Shown here piece after piece: positions 56,486 through 64,000 of a stretch of DNA of 64,000 nucleotides (position 1 is the stretch's first letter; every line of letters starts with the position of its first letter). Location of the stretch: the NCBI RefSeq assembly GCF_040779325.2, contig NZ_JBFONT020000002.1, positions 62,001 through 126,000 on the forward strand, in the 5' to 3' direction. A model generated the notes under the pieces. The model did no database searches and was not told where the DNA came from. It was given only the letters and a program-made list of their open reading frames with translations. The position numbers and the translations under genes are program-made. Source of the stretch: Aestuariibius violaceus. Lineage in GTDB: Bacteria; Pseudomonadota; Alphaproteobacteria; Rhodobacterales; Rhodobacteraceae.

Positions 56486-57805
56486 GTGAAAGCAAGCTGG
56501 ATCATTGCGGGATGTGCGGCGCTGGCGCTGCTGGCGGGTTGTGCCGAGCGGGAGGTGATCCTGCCGGGGGAACGTCTGGATGTCCGGGCCCTGTCGGGCG
56601 GGGCAGAGGTCCCTGTCGAGGCCGACCGCGCCTTGCCGATCGCGCTGCCCGCGCAACGGGCGAATGCGGAGTGGACGCACCGGAATGGTGGGCCGCAGCA
56701 CCGGATCGTGCATCCGGCGCTGAGCCAGTCGCTGAGCCCGCTTTTCAGCACGCGGATCGGCGAAGGCGACAGCCGCCGGGCGCGGATTACGGCCGATCCG
56801 GTCGTTGCGGGCGGGCGGATCTTCACGCTCGACGCGCGGTCGCAGGTCACGGCGGTGGCGACGAATGGCGGGGTGCTGTGGAGCCAGGATCTGGCCCCCG
56901 CGCTTGACCGGCGGCGCGATGCGTCGGGCGGTGGGCTGGCCTTCGGGGCCGGGCGGCTTTTTGTGACGACAGGGTTCGGGGATCTAACGGCGCTCGACCC
57001 GGCCTCTGGTCAGGTTCTCTGGGTTCAGGAACTCGATGCGCCGGGCGGGTCGGCGCCGACGGTCTTCGGCGATCTGGTCTATGTCTCGGCCCGCGATAGC
57101 CGCGCCTGGGCGGTGGAGGTCGAGACCGGCCGCGTGCGCTATACGATGACCGGCGCGCCTTCGACCGCCAACTTCTCCGGCGGGTCCGGTGTGGCCGTGA
57201 CCGAGGATCTGGCGATTTTCCCCTTCGCCTCGCGCGAGGTGATGGCGACGTTCCGGCAGGGCGGGCTACGGCGCTGGTCGACCTCCGTTCCGGGAGAGCG
57301 GCTGGGGCTGGCCGCCGCCGTGGCCGTCACGGATATCTCGGGCGATCCGGTCGTGGATGGCAATCGCGTGTATGTTGGCAACTACGGCGGGCGGCTCGTG
57401 GCGTTGGAACTGGGCTCGGGCGAGCGGATCTGGACGGCGACCGAAGGCGCGCTGAGCCCGGTCTGGCCGACGGGCGGATCCGTCTTCCTTATCAACGACT
57501 TGAACGAGCTTCTTCGCCTCGATGCCGAGACGGGGCAGCGCATCTGGTCGGTCGATCTGCCGAGCGAGATCACCCGGCGCTTCCGCGGCCGCGACAAGCG
57601 CATCCATGCCCATTACGGGCCGGTTCTGGCCGGTGGACGGCTGATCGTTGCGTCCTCGGACGGGGAACTGCGCAGCTTCGACCCGACTTCTGGGCGGCTC
57701 ATCTCCTCCGTCCCGCTGCCTGGGGGGGCAGCGACCAATCCGGCCGTCGCGGGCCAGACGCTTTATGTGGTCAACAAGAACGGGCAGCTTCTGGCTTTCC
57801 GTTGA
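56486..57805 (+). CDS. bamB: Outer-membrane assembly lipoprotein BamB (PQQ-type beta-propeller)
   Basis: A 439-residue lipoprotein. There is a signal peptide with lipobox LLAGC, then an eight-bladed propeller with repeats such as GGRIFTLDARSQVTAVATNG, GRLFVTTGFGDLTALDPASG, NRVYVGNYGGRLVALELGSG and GQTLYVVNKNGQLLAF. BamB helps BamA fold outer-membrane proteins. Translation starts at a GTG preceded by GGAAGGG. The context, TPR protein then bamB then der, matches E. coli yfgM-bamB-der and supports the assignment. Confidence 0.93.
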   Translation: MKASWIIAGCAALALLAGCAEREVILPGERLDVRALSGGAEVPVEADRALPIALPAQRANAEWTHRNGGPQHRIVHPALSQSLSPLFSTRIGEGDSRRARITADPVVAGGRIFTLDARSQVTAVATNGGVLWSQDLAPALDRRRDASGGGLAFGAGRLFVTTGFGDLTALDPASGQVLWVQELDAPGGSAPTVFGDLVYVSARDSRAWAVEVETGRVRYTMTGAPSTANFSGGSGVAVTEDLAIFPFASREVMATFRQGGLRRWSTSVPGERLGLAAAVAVTDISGDPVVDGNRVYVGNYGGRLVALELGSGERIWTATEGALSPVWPTGGSVFLINDLNELLRLDAETGQRIWSVDLPSEITRRFRGRDKRIHAHYGPVLAGGRLIVASSDGELRSFDPTSGRLISSVPLPGGAATNPAVAGQTLYVVNKNGQLLAFR

Positions 57806-57853
57806 GGCGCGCATGGTGTAGGCGCCTCCTCTGATTTCGCGGAGGCGCGTTCC

Positions 57854-59278
57854 ATGTCGTTCACCCTTGCCATTGTCGGGCGGCCCAATGTGGGCAAGTC
57901 GACGCTGTTCAACCGGTTGGTCGGCAAGCGGCTTGCGCTGGTCGATGACCAGCCGGGCGTGACGCGCGACCTGCGGGAAGGGGCCGCGCGGCTGGGCGAT
58001 CTGCGGTTCACGGTGATCGATACAGCGGGGCTGGAAGAAGCGACCGACGAAAGCCTGCAGGGCCGGATGCGGCGGCTGACCGAGCGGGCGGTCGAGATGG
58101 CCGATGTGTGCCTCTTCATGATCGATGCGCGGGCGGGGGTTTTGCCGGCGGACCGGGTGTTTGCAGAGATTCTGCGCAAGAAGTCGGCCAAGGTGATCCT
58201 GGCGGCCAACAAGGTCGAGGGGCAGGCAGCCGATGCCGGGCTGATCGAGGCCTACGAGCTGGGGCTGGGCGACCCGGTGCCGATCTCGGCCGAGCATGGG
58301 GAAGGGATGGCGGATCTGCTGCAGGTGCTGACGCCGGTGGCGGAAGCGGCGGAGAGCCACGAGCCCGAGACCGAGGTCGATATCGACGAGGAGGTTGACG
58401 AGGGCAAACCGCTGCAGATTGCCGTGGTGGGGCGGCCGAATGCGGGAAAATCCACGCTGATCAACAAGATACTTGGCGAAGATCGTCTGCTGACGGGGCC
58501 TGAGGCGGGGATTACGCGGGATGCGATTTCAGTCTCGACCGTCTGGGACGGCACGCCAATGCGGATCTTCGACACGGCGGGGATGCGCAAGCGAGCGAAG
58601 GTGCAGGACAAGGTCGAGAAGCTGTCGGTTTCGGACGGGCTGCGTGCGGTGAAGTTCGCCGAGGTCGTGGTTGTCTTGCTCGACGTGGAAATTCCCTTTG
58701 AACAGCAGGATTTGCGGATTGCGGACCTGGCCGAGCGCGAAGGGCGCGCGGTCGTCGTCGCCGTCAACAAGTGGGATCTGGAGGACGAGAAGCAGGCGAA
58801 GCTGAAGGAGCTCAAGGAAGAGTTCGAGCGGCTGTTGCCTCAGCTGCGCGGGGCACCCTTGGTGACGGTGTCGGCCAAGACCGGCCGCGGCCTTGACCGG
58901 CTGCGGGAAGCGGTGCTGCGCGCCCATGAGGTCTGGAACCGGCGAGTCACGACCTCTCAGTTGAACCGGTGGCTGGCGGGGATGATCGAGATGCATCCGC
59001 CACCTGCACCGGGCGGGCGGCGAATCAAGCTGCGCTATGCGACACAGGTGAAGACGCGGCCGCCCGGGTTCGTGGTGATGTGTTCGGCGCCGGAGAAGCT
59101 GCCAGAGAGCTATTCCCGTTATCTTATCAATGGGTTACGGGACGATTTTGATATGCCTGGGACGCCGATCCGGCTGACCATGCGGTCGCAGGCGGACAAG
59201 AACCCCTATAAGGGAAAGACGAAGTCGACGCCGTCTCGGCTGCGGAAGCATCTGGGGAAGCCGCCGCTCAAGCCGTGA
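57854..59278 (+). CDS. der: Ribosome assembly GTPase Der (EngA)
   Basis: A 474-residue tandem GTPase. The first G domain has VGRPNVGKSTLFNRL and DTAGLEEATDE. The second has VVGRPNAGKSTLINKIL, DTAGMRKRAK and NKWDLED. A C-terminal KH-like domain follows (PPAPGGRRIKLRYATQVKTR). Der acts in maturation of the 50S subunit. Full length, about 48 bp after bamB. Its end overlaps the convergent TspO-like gene by 11 bp. Confidence 0.97.
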   Translation: MSFTLAIVGRPNVGKSTLFNRLVGKRLALVDDQPGVTRDLREGAARLGDLRFTVIDTAGLEEATDESLQGRMRRLTERAVEMADVCLFMIDARAGVLPADRVFAEILRKKSAKVILAANKVEGQAADAGLIEAYELGLGDPVPISAEHGEGMADLLQVLTPVAEAAESHEPETEVDIDEEVDEGKPLQIAVVGRPNAGKSTLINKILGEDRLLTGPEAGITRDAISVSTVWDGTPMRIFDTAGMRKRAKVQDKVEKLSVSDGLRAVKFAEVVVVLLDVEIPFEQQDLRIADLAEREGRAVVVAVNKWDLEDEKQAKLKELKEEFERLLPQLRGAPLVTVSAKTGRGLDRLREAVLRAHEVWNRRVTTSQLNRWLAGMIEMHPPPAPGGRRIKLRYATQVKTRPPGFVVMCSAPEKLPESYSRYLINGLRDDFDMPGTPIRLTMRSQADKNPYKGKTKSTPSRLRKHLGKPPLKP

Positions 59279-59975
59279 CCCGCTGGCGTAACGGCAGGGC
59301 GGCGAGGACGAGGATCGCCGCGGCTGCGGCCAGCGAGATGCCGACATTGGCGTAGCCGTTGGCGGCGATGATTCCGATCAGCGCCCAGCCGATCGCGATC
59401 GCATAGGTGGGCACGCCGGGCCTGCGAAGCTGCACCGGCAGCGCGATGGCGAGCGCGCCGATCACCGCGATATAGGCCCAGCCGACCTGGTCAGTCAGGA
59501 TGCCGTAGCCCGCCCCGATGCTCGCGAGCGACACGAAGGAGGCCGCCGTCAGCCAGCCCGCATAGAGCCCGACCGGCGCGGCCAGCAGCCAGCGGTCGCG
59601 CTGCGGGGCGCGGACCAGGGCGAAGACGGCGCCGCCCAGCATGACCCAAATGAGGGCCGAGGCGGCCTCGGACGAGCGTGTCGCGATCGCGAGCCAGGGA
59701 ACGCCTGCGGCGAGGCTGATCATCAGCGGCGCCCGGGCCGCGTCCCAGTCCGTTGCGTCGGGCCGACGCAACGCCCCGAAAGCGGCAGAGACGACCAGCC
59801 AGGCGTAGATCACCCCCCAGATCGAGAACGCCCAGCCCGCGGGTTGCGCGGGCGGGTCGACCTGCGGGATCGGAAACTGGTCCGCCGTGAACCCCGTAAA
59901 CGGGTCAGAGACTAGCGGCGAGACCGCGAAGGCGAGGGTGAGGGCCAGCGTTGCCCAGGCTTTCCATGTGTTCAT
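59268..59975 (-). CDS. TspO/MBR-like tryptophan-rich membrane protein
   Basis: A 235-residue protein with about seven hydrophobic segments and many tryptophans. AGWAFSIWGVIYAWLVVSAA near residue 48 is the characteristic WSIWxxIY block of large TspO-related sensory proteins, and GGAVFALVRAPQRDRWLLAA, then PVGLYAGWLTAASFV, follow. Classical TspO is about 160 residues with five helices, so this is the longer relative; porphyrin or steroid binding is not shown. Its stop overlaps der. Confidence 0.72.
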   Translation of the reverse strand: MNTWKAWATLALTLAFAVSPLVSDPFTGFTADQFPIPQVDPPAQPAGWAFSIWGVIYAWLVVSAAFGALRRPDATDWDAARAPLMISLAAGVPWLAIATRSSEAASALIWVMLGGAVFALVRAPQRDRWLLAAPVGLYAGWLTAASFVSLASIGAGYGILTDQVGWAYIAVIGALAIALPVQLRRPGVPTYAIAIGWALIGIIAANGYANVGISLAAAAAILVLAALPLRQRVTA

Positions 59976-60044
59976 GGACTGCAGTTAGTCATGAATTGCG
60001 GTAAAGAAAGTCTGACCGTTGCGGGCTTTGGTTTGGGGGGCGAG

Positions 60045-61208
60045 ATGAAGCGCATCGCGATTTTCTTTGACGGAACGTGGAACCGGCATGACGCGCCGCA
60101 TCAGACCAACGTGGTTTTGATGTCGCGGGCAGTGGCCCATAGCGACGCCGACGGAAACGTTCAGATTGTCCAGTACTATCCGGGCGTCGGCAGCGGACGC
60201 GGGTCGAGCCGGATCGCGCGGTTCTCGGACAAGATCCTGGGCGGGGCGTTGGGGATGGGTGTCGTGGATGTGCTGGCCGAGGCGTATCGGAACCTCGTTT
60301 TCAGCTATGAGCTGGGGGACGAGATATATGTTTTTGGCTTCTCGCGCGGGGCCTATACGGCGCGGATGTTCGTGGGATTGCTGCGGTGTTCGGGGATCTT
60401 CACGCGGCAATATGTGGGCGAGATTTCCAATGCCATCGCGCGGTTTCAGCAGCACCAGAAATGGACGGCACCCGATCACGAACGCAGCCTGAGCTGGCGG
60501 GCGGGGTTTGCGCCCTACACGGCCACGAGTGACGTCGACCTTGAGCAGCGGCTGGAGCGCGGGCTGCAAAGTATCAAGCTGGAGATCCCCTATGTGGGCC
60601 TCTGGGACACGGTGAAGTCGCTCGCCGTGCCGCAGACCGTGCCCGGGGCCCAGAAGTTCAACGAAAAGCCGCGGGCGTTCTTTGATCTGAAGCTGTCACG
60701 CATGGTGAAGGCGGCGCGGCATGCGATGGCCCTGGATGAAAGGCGGTATCTCTTCACGCCGGTAGAGTGGAGCAATCTCAAGGACTTGAACAGTCAGGCG
60801 GGCGAGGGGCGGCCCTTCCGGCAGGAGTGGTTTCCGGGGGATCATGGGTCGGTCGGCGGCGGCGGGGAAGTCGCGGGTTTGTCAAGCCATGCGCTGGAGT
60901 GGATCGTGGCGGGCGCGCGGGAGGCGGGGCTGCGGTTCTCGGAGCCGGATCTTGAGGAGGCGCTGATGCCGCGTGATGCGATGGCGCCGTTGACGAACAA
61001 GATCGGGGAGCAGGGGATGCTGGCGCGGGTGCTGGCGGCACTGACACAGGACAGGGCGGGGCCGCGAGGGATGGACGATCTGTCAGCCGTCGCCATGGAG
61101 CGGTGCCGTCGGGACGGGTCCTATCTGCCGCACCGGAGCTTGAAGGAGGTGCATCCGATGGTTGTCGCCGCCCTTCAGAAGGAGAACGACGACACGAGGG
61201 TCACATGA
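60045..61208 (+). CDS. DUF2235 phospholipase-like alpha/beta hydrolase
   Basis: A 387-residue protein of the DUF2235 family, which includes the Tle1 phospholipase effectors of type VI secretion. MKRIAIFFDGTWNRHDAPHQ is the family N-terminus. The nucleophile elbow is VFGFSRGAYTARMFVGLLR (GFSRG), and VGLWDTVKSLA and FPGDHGSVGGGGE hold the Asp and His regions. No type VI genes, PAAR/VgrG or immunity gene flank it, so it may be a housekeeping member. The ATG at 60045 is used; the frame is open from 59991. Its end overlaps serS by 8 bp. Confidence 0.9.
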   Translation: MKRIAIFFDGTWNRHDAPHQTNVVLMSRAVAHSDADGNVQIVQYYPGVGSGRGSSRIARFSDKILGGALGMGVVDVLAEAYRNLVFSYELGDEIYVFGFSRGAYTARMFVGLLRCSGIFTRQYVGEISNAIARFQQHQKWTAPDHERSLSWRAGFAPYTATSDVDLEQRLERGLQSIKLEIPYVGLWDTVKSLAVPQTVPGAQKFNEKPRAFFDLKLSRMVKAARHAMALDERRYLFTPVEWSNLKDLNSQAGEGRPFRQEWFPGDHGSVGGGGEVAGLSSHALEWIVAGAREAGLRFSEPDLEEALMPRDAMAPLTNKIGEQGMLARVLAALTQDRAGPRGMDDLSAVAMERCRRDGSYLPHRSLKEVHPMVVAALQKENDDTRVT

Positions 61209-62493
61209 GCGTGCCGTCCGGGGCGATGCGGGTCTTGCCGCCCATGTAGGGGTGCAAGGTCTGGGGCAGGAGGACGGAGCCGTCCTCGCGCTGGCCGTTC
61301 TCGAGCACCGCGATCAGGGTGCGACCGACGGCCAGCCCCGAGCCGTTAAGCGTATGGACAAACTGGGGTTTTCCGCCATCCGCAGGCTTGAAGCGGGCGT
61401 TCATCCGGCGGGCCTGGAAATCGCCGCAGGTCGAGACGGAACTGATCTCGCGGTACTTGTCCTGCCCCGGCAGCCAGACCTCGATATCGTAGGTGCGCCG
61501 GGCGCCGAAGCCCATGTCGCCGGTGCAGAGGACGACGGTTCGGTAGGCAAGACCGAGGCGGTCGAGGATACCTTCGGCGCATTTGAGCATCCGCTGTTGT
61601 TCGTCGTCGGAGGCGTCGGGATGGGTGATCGACACCATCTCGCATTTCTCGAACTGGTGCTGGCGCAGCATGCCTGCGGTGTCGCGCCCGGCGCTGCCCG
61701 CTTCGCTGCGGAAGCATTGGGTGAGGGCGACGTAGCGACAGGGCAGATAGCTTTCCTCGATCGTCATCCCGTTCGGAATGTTGGTCAGCGGGACTTCAGC
61801 TGTCGGGATAAGCCATTGGCCGGTCGTGGTTTTATAGCTTTCCTCGCCGAATTTCGGGAGCTGTCCGGTGCCGTACATCATCGCCTCGTTCACCAGCACG
61901 GGGGTGATGGTTTCGGTCAGGCCGTTCTCGGTGGTGTGGACGTCGAGCATGAACTGGCCGAGGGCGCGGTGGAGGCGGGCCATGGCGCCGGAGAGGAGGA
62001 CGAAGCGCGACCCCGAAAGCTTGGCGGCGGTCTCGAAATCCATGCCGGGTTTGACGGCGGGAATGTCGAAGTGTTCGAGCGGCGTGAAGCCGAAATCGGG
62101 GGGCGTGCCGCGGCGGTGAAGCTCGACATTGTCGTCTTCGTCTGCGCCGTCGGGGACGTCATCGTAGGGCAGGTTCGGCAGGCCCATGAGGAGGTCGGTG
62201 AGGGCCGCATCCTGCGCCTTCGCCTCGTCCGTCAGGCGGGCGATTTCGGCCTTCTTTTCCGCGACCAAGCTACGGAGTTCGTTGAACTTTTCCTCATCGC
62301 CCGCGGTCTTGGCCGCGCCGACTTCCTTGCTGGCGCGGTTCTGGTCGGCCTGGGCGGTCTCGGACGCGAGGATCTTGGCGCGGCGGGCCTCGTCGAGGGC
62401 CAGGATCTCGGACGACATCGGCGCGTGTCCACGGCGGACGAGGGCAGCATCGAAAGCCTCCGGGGCCTCGCGGATGGCGCGGATGTCGTGCAT
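61201..62493 (-). CDS. serS: Seryl-tRNA synthetase
   Basis: A 430-residue class II synthetase. MHDIRAIREAPEAFDAALVR starts the N-terminal coiled coil (ASKEVGAAKTAGDEEKFNEL; VAEKKAEIARLTDEAKAQDA) that grips the long arm of tRNA-Ser. The catalytic domain has TAEVPLTN, motif 2 (CRYVALTQCFRSEAGSAGRD) and motif 3 (GSGLAVGRTLIAVLENGQRE). AAAGGGA precedes the ATG at 62493. The upstream region carries the second set of 11-bp CTGTCGG-type repeats, about 100 bp before the start and in reverse orientation to the gene. Confidence 0.97.
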   Translation of the reverse strand: MHDIRAIREAPEAFDAALVRRGHAPMSSEILALDEARRAKILASETAQADQNRASKEVGAAKTAGDEEKFNELRSLVAEKKAEIARLTDEAKAQDAALTDLLMGLPNLPYDDVPDGADEDDNVELHRRGTPPDFGFTPLEHFDIPAVKPGMDFETAAKLSGSRFVLLSGAMARLHRALGQFMLDVHTTENGLTETITPVLVNEAMMYGTGQLPKFGEESYKTTTGQWLIPTAEVPLTNIPNGMTIEESYLPCRYVALTQCFRSEAGSAGRDTAGMLRQHQFEKCEMVSITHPDASDDEQQRMLKCAEGILDRLGLAYRTVVLCTGDMGFGARRTYDIEVWLPGQDKYREISSVSTCGDFQARRMNARFKPADGGKPQFVHTLNGSGLAVGRTLIAVLENGQREDGSVLLPQTLHPYMGGKTRIAPDGTLM

Positions 62494-63537
62494 TGAGAGA
62501 TCCCTTTCGCAACGTTCGGTGGGCGTATGCCGCATGTCGGCGCGGGGGGGAAGACGAATCGGGGTTAAGCCTCGTGTGGGTTGGAAAATGGACGGTCGGA
62601 CTTTTGTCGGACTCCTGTCGGCCTTCCGTGGGGCATGCCGGGCGCGAAATCTTGGGTTAAGGCTACGCGCGGTGGGGTTTGGCAAGGTTCTGTTAGGGAT
62701 GGGATAAGTGGCGGCTTATCGGTGATCGATCTTCCGCATTCGCCCCAAAGCCGTCCGGCAAGTGGATGCCAAACGGCTGTTTGCTGCGTCGCGAACCGGG
62801 TTCACTGCGATGCCGGTTTGCCTCCAGTCCAGGCAGGTTGACGCGGCCCCCGGACCACGTGCCAAGAGCCCGCGACGGGTCCTTTCGCTTTGGTCCGAGC
62901 AAGCAGATCCGGCAGGTCCGCGGCGAACGAAACATGGCGGCATCGAACGCCTTCAGAAGGCGCGGTGATTCTTTATTTTCGGCGATGACGGTCGGTTTGT
63001 CGCAGAGAGGATAAGGCAAGTATGGTGCCCTTTTGCATACGTTGGCATGCCTAAGACGGATCGGTTGACTCGAACGTGGCGAAGGCAACCCTCGGAAACC
63101 TCACGGCAAACTTGCCCGATAGTAAAGAAATTTACAGAATCGCGAGGCCGCCTCGTAAGGCTATTTACAAAAAAGACCATCTACTAAAGCAGCTAACGCC
63201 ACACTTCACAAAATTGGGTACTTTCCTGTCTGAGCGCTGTCCGCCTGGAGGAGGCATCGGACCGGCGCGTCAGGGAGGTGTCATGACAGATCAAGGCCCG
63301 ACGAGTGCGATTGGCGCGCCAAAAGGCGCAAGGCCGACGCGGCGTGAGACCGCGGATCGATCTGCCGGCATCCTTGCGACGCCCGTGACGGGCCCGGACG
63401 CATCGGGGGATGAGCGGAGGGTCGGCCACCCCTGCATCACGCGGGTCGAGAGATCTGCCTGACCGAGAGGGGCGTTCCCGAGGCGCATTCCATCAAGACA
63501 TCTGACAACGAACTGCAATCAGCGAGGAGGCTCAAGC
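62494..63537. other. Long gene-free region upstream of the symporter operon
   Basis: No gene I can support. 62494-62700 holds the serS promoter side and the 11-bp repeat triplet. 62740-62970 is GC-rich with Arg/Ser/Pro-rich open frames on both strands and looks like decayed or repetitive sequence. 62980-63230 is distinctly AT-richer and contains GTAAA-GAAA-TTTAC (63122-63135) and CGAGGC-C-GCCTCG (63143-63155), likely promoter or leader elements for the symporter operon. 63283-63462 is a 59-codon open frame starting ATG after GGGAGG, without recognisable homology. AGCGAGGAGG before 63538 is the ribosome site of the next gene. Confidence 0.45.
62594..62623 (+). promoter_or_regulatory. Second triplet of 11-bp-phased TGTCGG direct repeats
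   Basis: GTCGG-containing units begin at 62594, 62605 and 62616, exactly 11 bp apart. Read as 7+4 units: CGGTCGG-ACTT, TTGTCGG-ACTC, CTGTCGG-CCTT. The unit TTGTCGG-AC and the spacer ACTC are shared with the triplet at 36217-36246. The nearest gene start is serS (62493, minus strand), 101 bp away; on the plus strand no gene begins for almost 1 kb. Confidence 0.6.
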
Positions 63538-63825
63538 ATGGTAGACCAACAGGTCGAAACTCCAGATGCCGCGAAGGAGACTGATGTCGGCTACTGGAGG
63601 ACGAACATCCGCATCATCACGATCTGCCTGATCATCTGGGCCCTGGTCTCGTTCGGCTTCGGCATCGTCCTGCGGCCACTGCTGTCGGGCATCGAAATCG
63701 GCGGCACCGACCTTGGGTTCTGGTTCGCGCAGCAGGGGTCGATCCTCGTCTTCCTGGCACTGATCTTCTTCTATGCGTGGCGGATGAACCGGCTTGATAA
63801 GCAATACGGCGTGGACGAGGAGTAG
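63538..63825 (+). CDS. DUF4212 small subunit of a sodium/substrate symporter
   Basis: A 95-residue protein with two membrane helices (IRIITICLIIWALVSFGFGI; FWFAQQGSILVFLALIFFYA). Between them lies the family segment RPLLSGIEIGGTDLGF, and the end is WRMNRLDKQYGVDEE. DUF4212 proteins are always paired with a large SSS-family symporter, as here with six bases between stop and start. Such pairs usually lie near acetyl-CoA synthetase genes and are proposed to take up acetate or similar acids. Confidence 0.93.
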   Translation: MVDQQVETPDAAKETDVGYWRTNIRIITICLIIWALVSFGFGIVLRPLLSGIEIGGTDLGFWFAQQGSILVFLALIFFYAWRMNRLDKQYGVDEE

Positions 63826-63831
63826 ACGCAG

Positions 63832-64000
63832 ATGGATCAGTTCACCCTCAACCTGCTGTTTGTGGGCGCATCTTTCGCGCTCTACATTGGCATCGCAGTG
63901 TGGGCCCGGGCCGGGTCTACCTCTGAGTTCTATGCCGCGGGTCGCGGCGTTCACCCGGTCACCAACGGCATGGCGACCGCGGCGGACTGGATGTCTGCCG
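63832..64000 (+). CDS. Sodium:solute symporter (SSS family), N-terminal part (truncated by window)
   Basis: The reading frame starts MDQFTLNLLFVGASFALYIG and continues IAVWARAGSTSEFYAAGRGV, then HPVTNGMATAADWMSA, to the end of the window. SEFYAAGRGVHPVTNGMATA is the SSS/ActP signature at the end of helix 1 and the start of helix 2. Together with the DUF4212 subunit it would form a Na+-dependent monocarboxylate or acetate transporter. Only 56 codons are visible. Confidence 0.9.
   Translation, partial: MDQFTLNLLFVGASFALYIGIAVWARAGSTSEFYAAGRGVHPVTNGMATAADWMSA

Noticed and set aside
62716..62943. Minus-strand 75-codon frame upstream of serS
   Set aside because: Arg/Ser/Thr-rich with no motif or ribosome site; several overlapping open frames in all phases here reflect base composition.

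Overview
The window is a stretch of a high-GC alphaproteobacterial chromosome, most likely from a marine Rhodobacteraceae (Roseobacter-group) species. This rests on gene content and synteny typical of that group: DUF6314 next to bioY, a small secreted Cys protein next to purB, gatC-gatA without gatB, the pccB...pccA...DUF4174/mcm locus, the tetratricopeptide protein-bamB-der set, dodecin, and a DUF4212/sodium-solute symporter pair. No rRNA, tRNA, CRISPR array, prophage or intact insertion sequence was recognised. The sequence is mainly core genome, with a few atypical accessory patches.

Layout. 1-5.6 kb: end of a hydantoinase B gene, an array of three 22-bp palindromes, then a minus-strand run with a lauroyl-type acyltransferase, an EamA transporter, a cobalt-type nitrile hydratase split into three polypeptides (thiocyanate-hydrolase-like architecture), a ClbS/DfsB protein and an orphan FliG. 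5.6-7.5 kb: a gene-poor, repeat-bearing stretch and a lower-GC SRPBCC/ArsR pair with its own candidate operator. 7.5-21 kb: purB, bioY, a hydrolase-OsmC fusion, ceramidase, gatCA, an amidase, rnpB, rpmG, a BI-1 protein, DUF1127/LysR and a quinone oxidoreductase. 21-36 kb: an XRE regulator, hisN, 8-oxoguanine deaminase, guanine deaminase, mgtE, a folate cyclo-ligase, a YmdB-like phosphodiesterase, an SLC13 permease, yebC and drug-efflux-type transporters. 34.6-44 kb: the propionyl-CoA to succinyl-CoA module (pccB, pccA, methylmalonyl-CoA mutase), interspersed with small lipoproteins and secreted proteins. 44-62.5 kb: djlA, an endonuclease/exonuclease/phosphatase protein, yjbQ, dodecin, SDR, nrdR-ribD, two efflux systems, the TPR-bamB-der outer-membrane assembly set, a TspO-like protein, a DUF2235 hydrolase and serS. 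62.5-64 kb: a 1-kb gene-free stretch, then the start of a solute symporter operon.

How genes work together. PccA/PccB carboxylate propionyl-CoA and the mutase converts the product to succinyl-CoA. TTTGC-type palindromes around pccB suggest dedicated acyl-CoA-responsive control. Two purine deaminases lie around 22.6-25.7 kb, one for 8-oxoguanine and one for guanine. Many gene pairs overlap by ATGA, GTGA or TGATG and are probably translationally coupled.

Most interesting signals: (1) a triplet of 11-bp-phased CTGTCGG direct repeats, found twice and 26 kb apart (upstream of a small SAP-like protein gene and upstream of serS), with the architecture of an OmpR/PhoB-family operator but an unfamiliar sequence; (2) three tandem 22-bp perfect palindromes whose arms differ but keep complementarity; (3) the three-subunit nitrile hydratase/thiocyanate-hydrolase-like operon; (4) an orphan FliG lacking the EHPQ motif. 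All functional calls come from reading the sequence; no database search was run.
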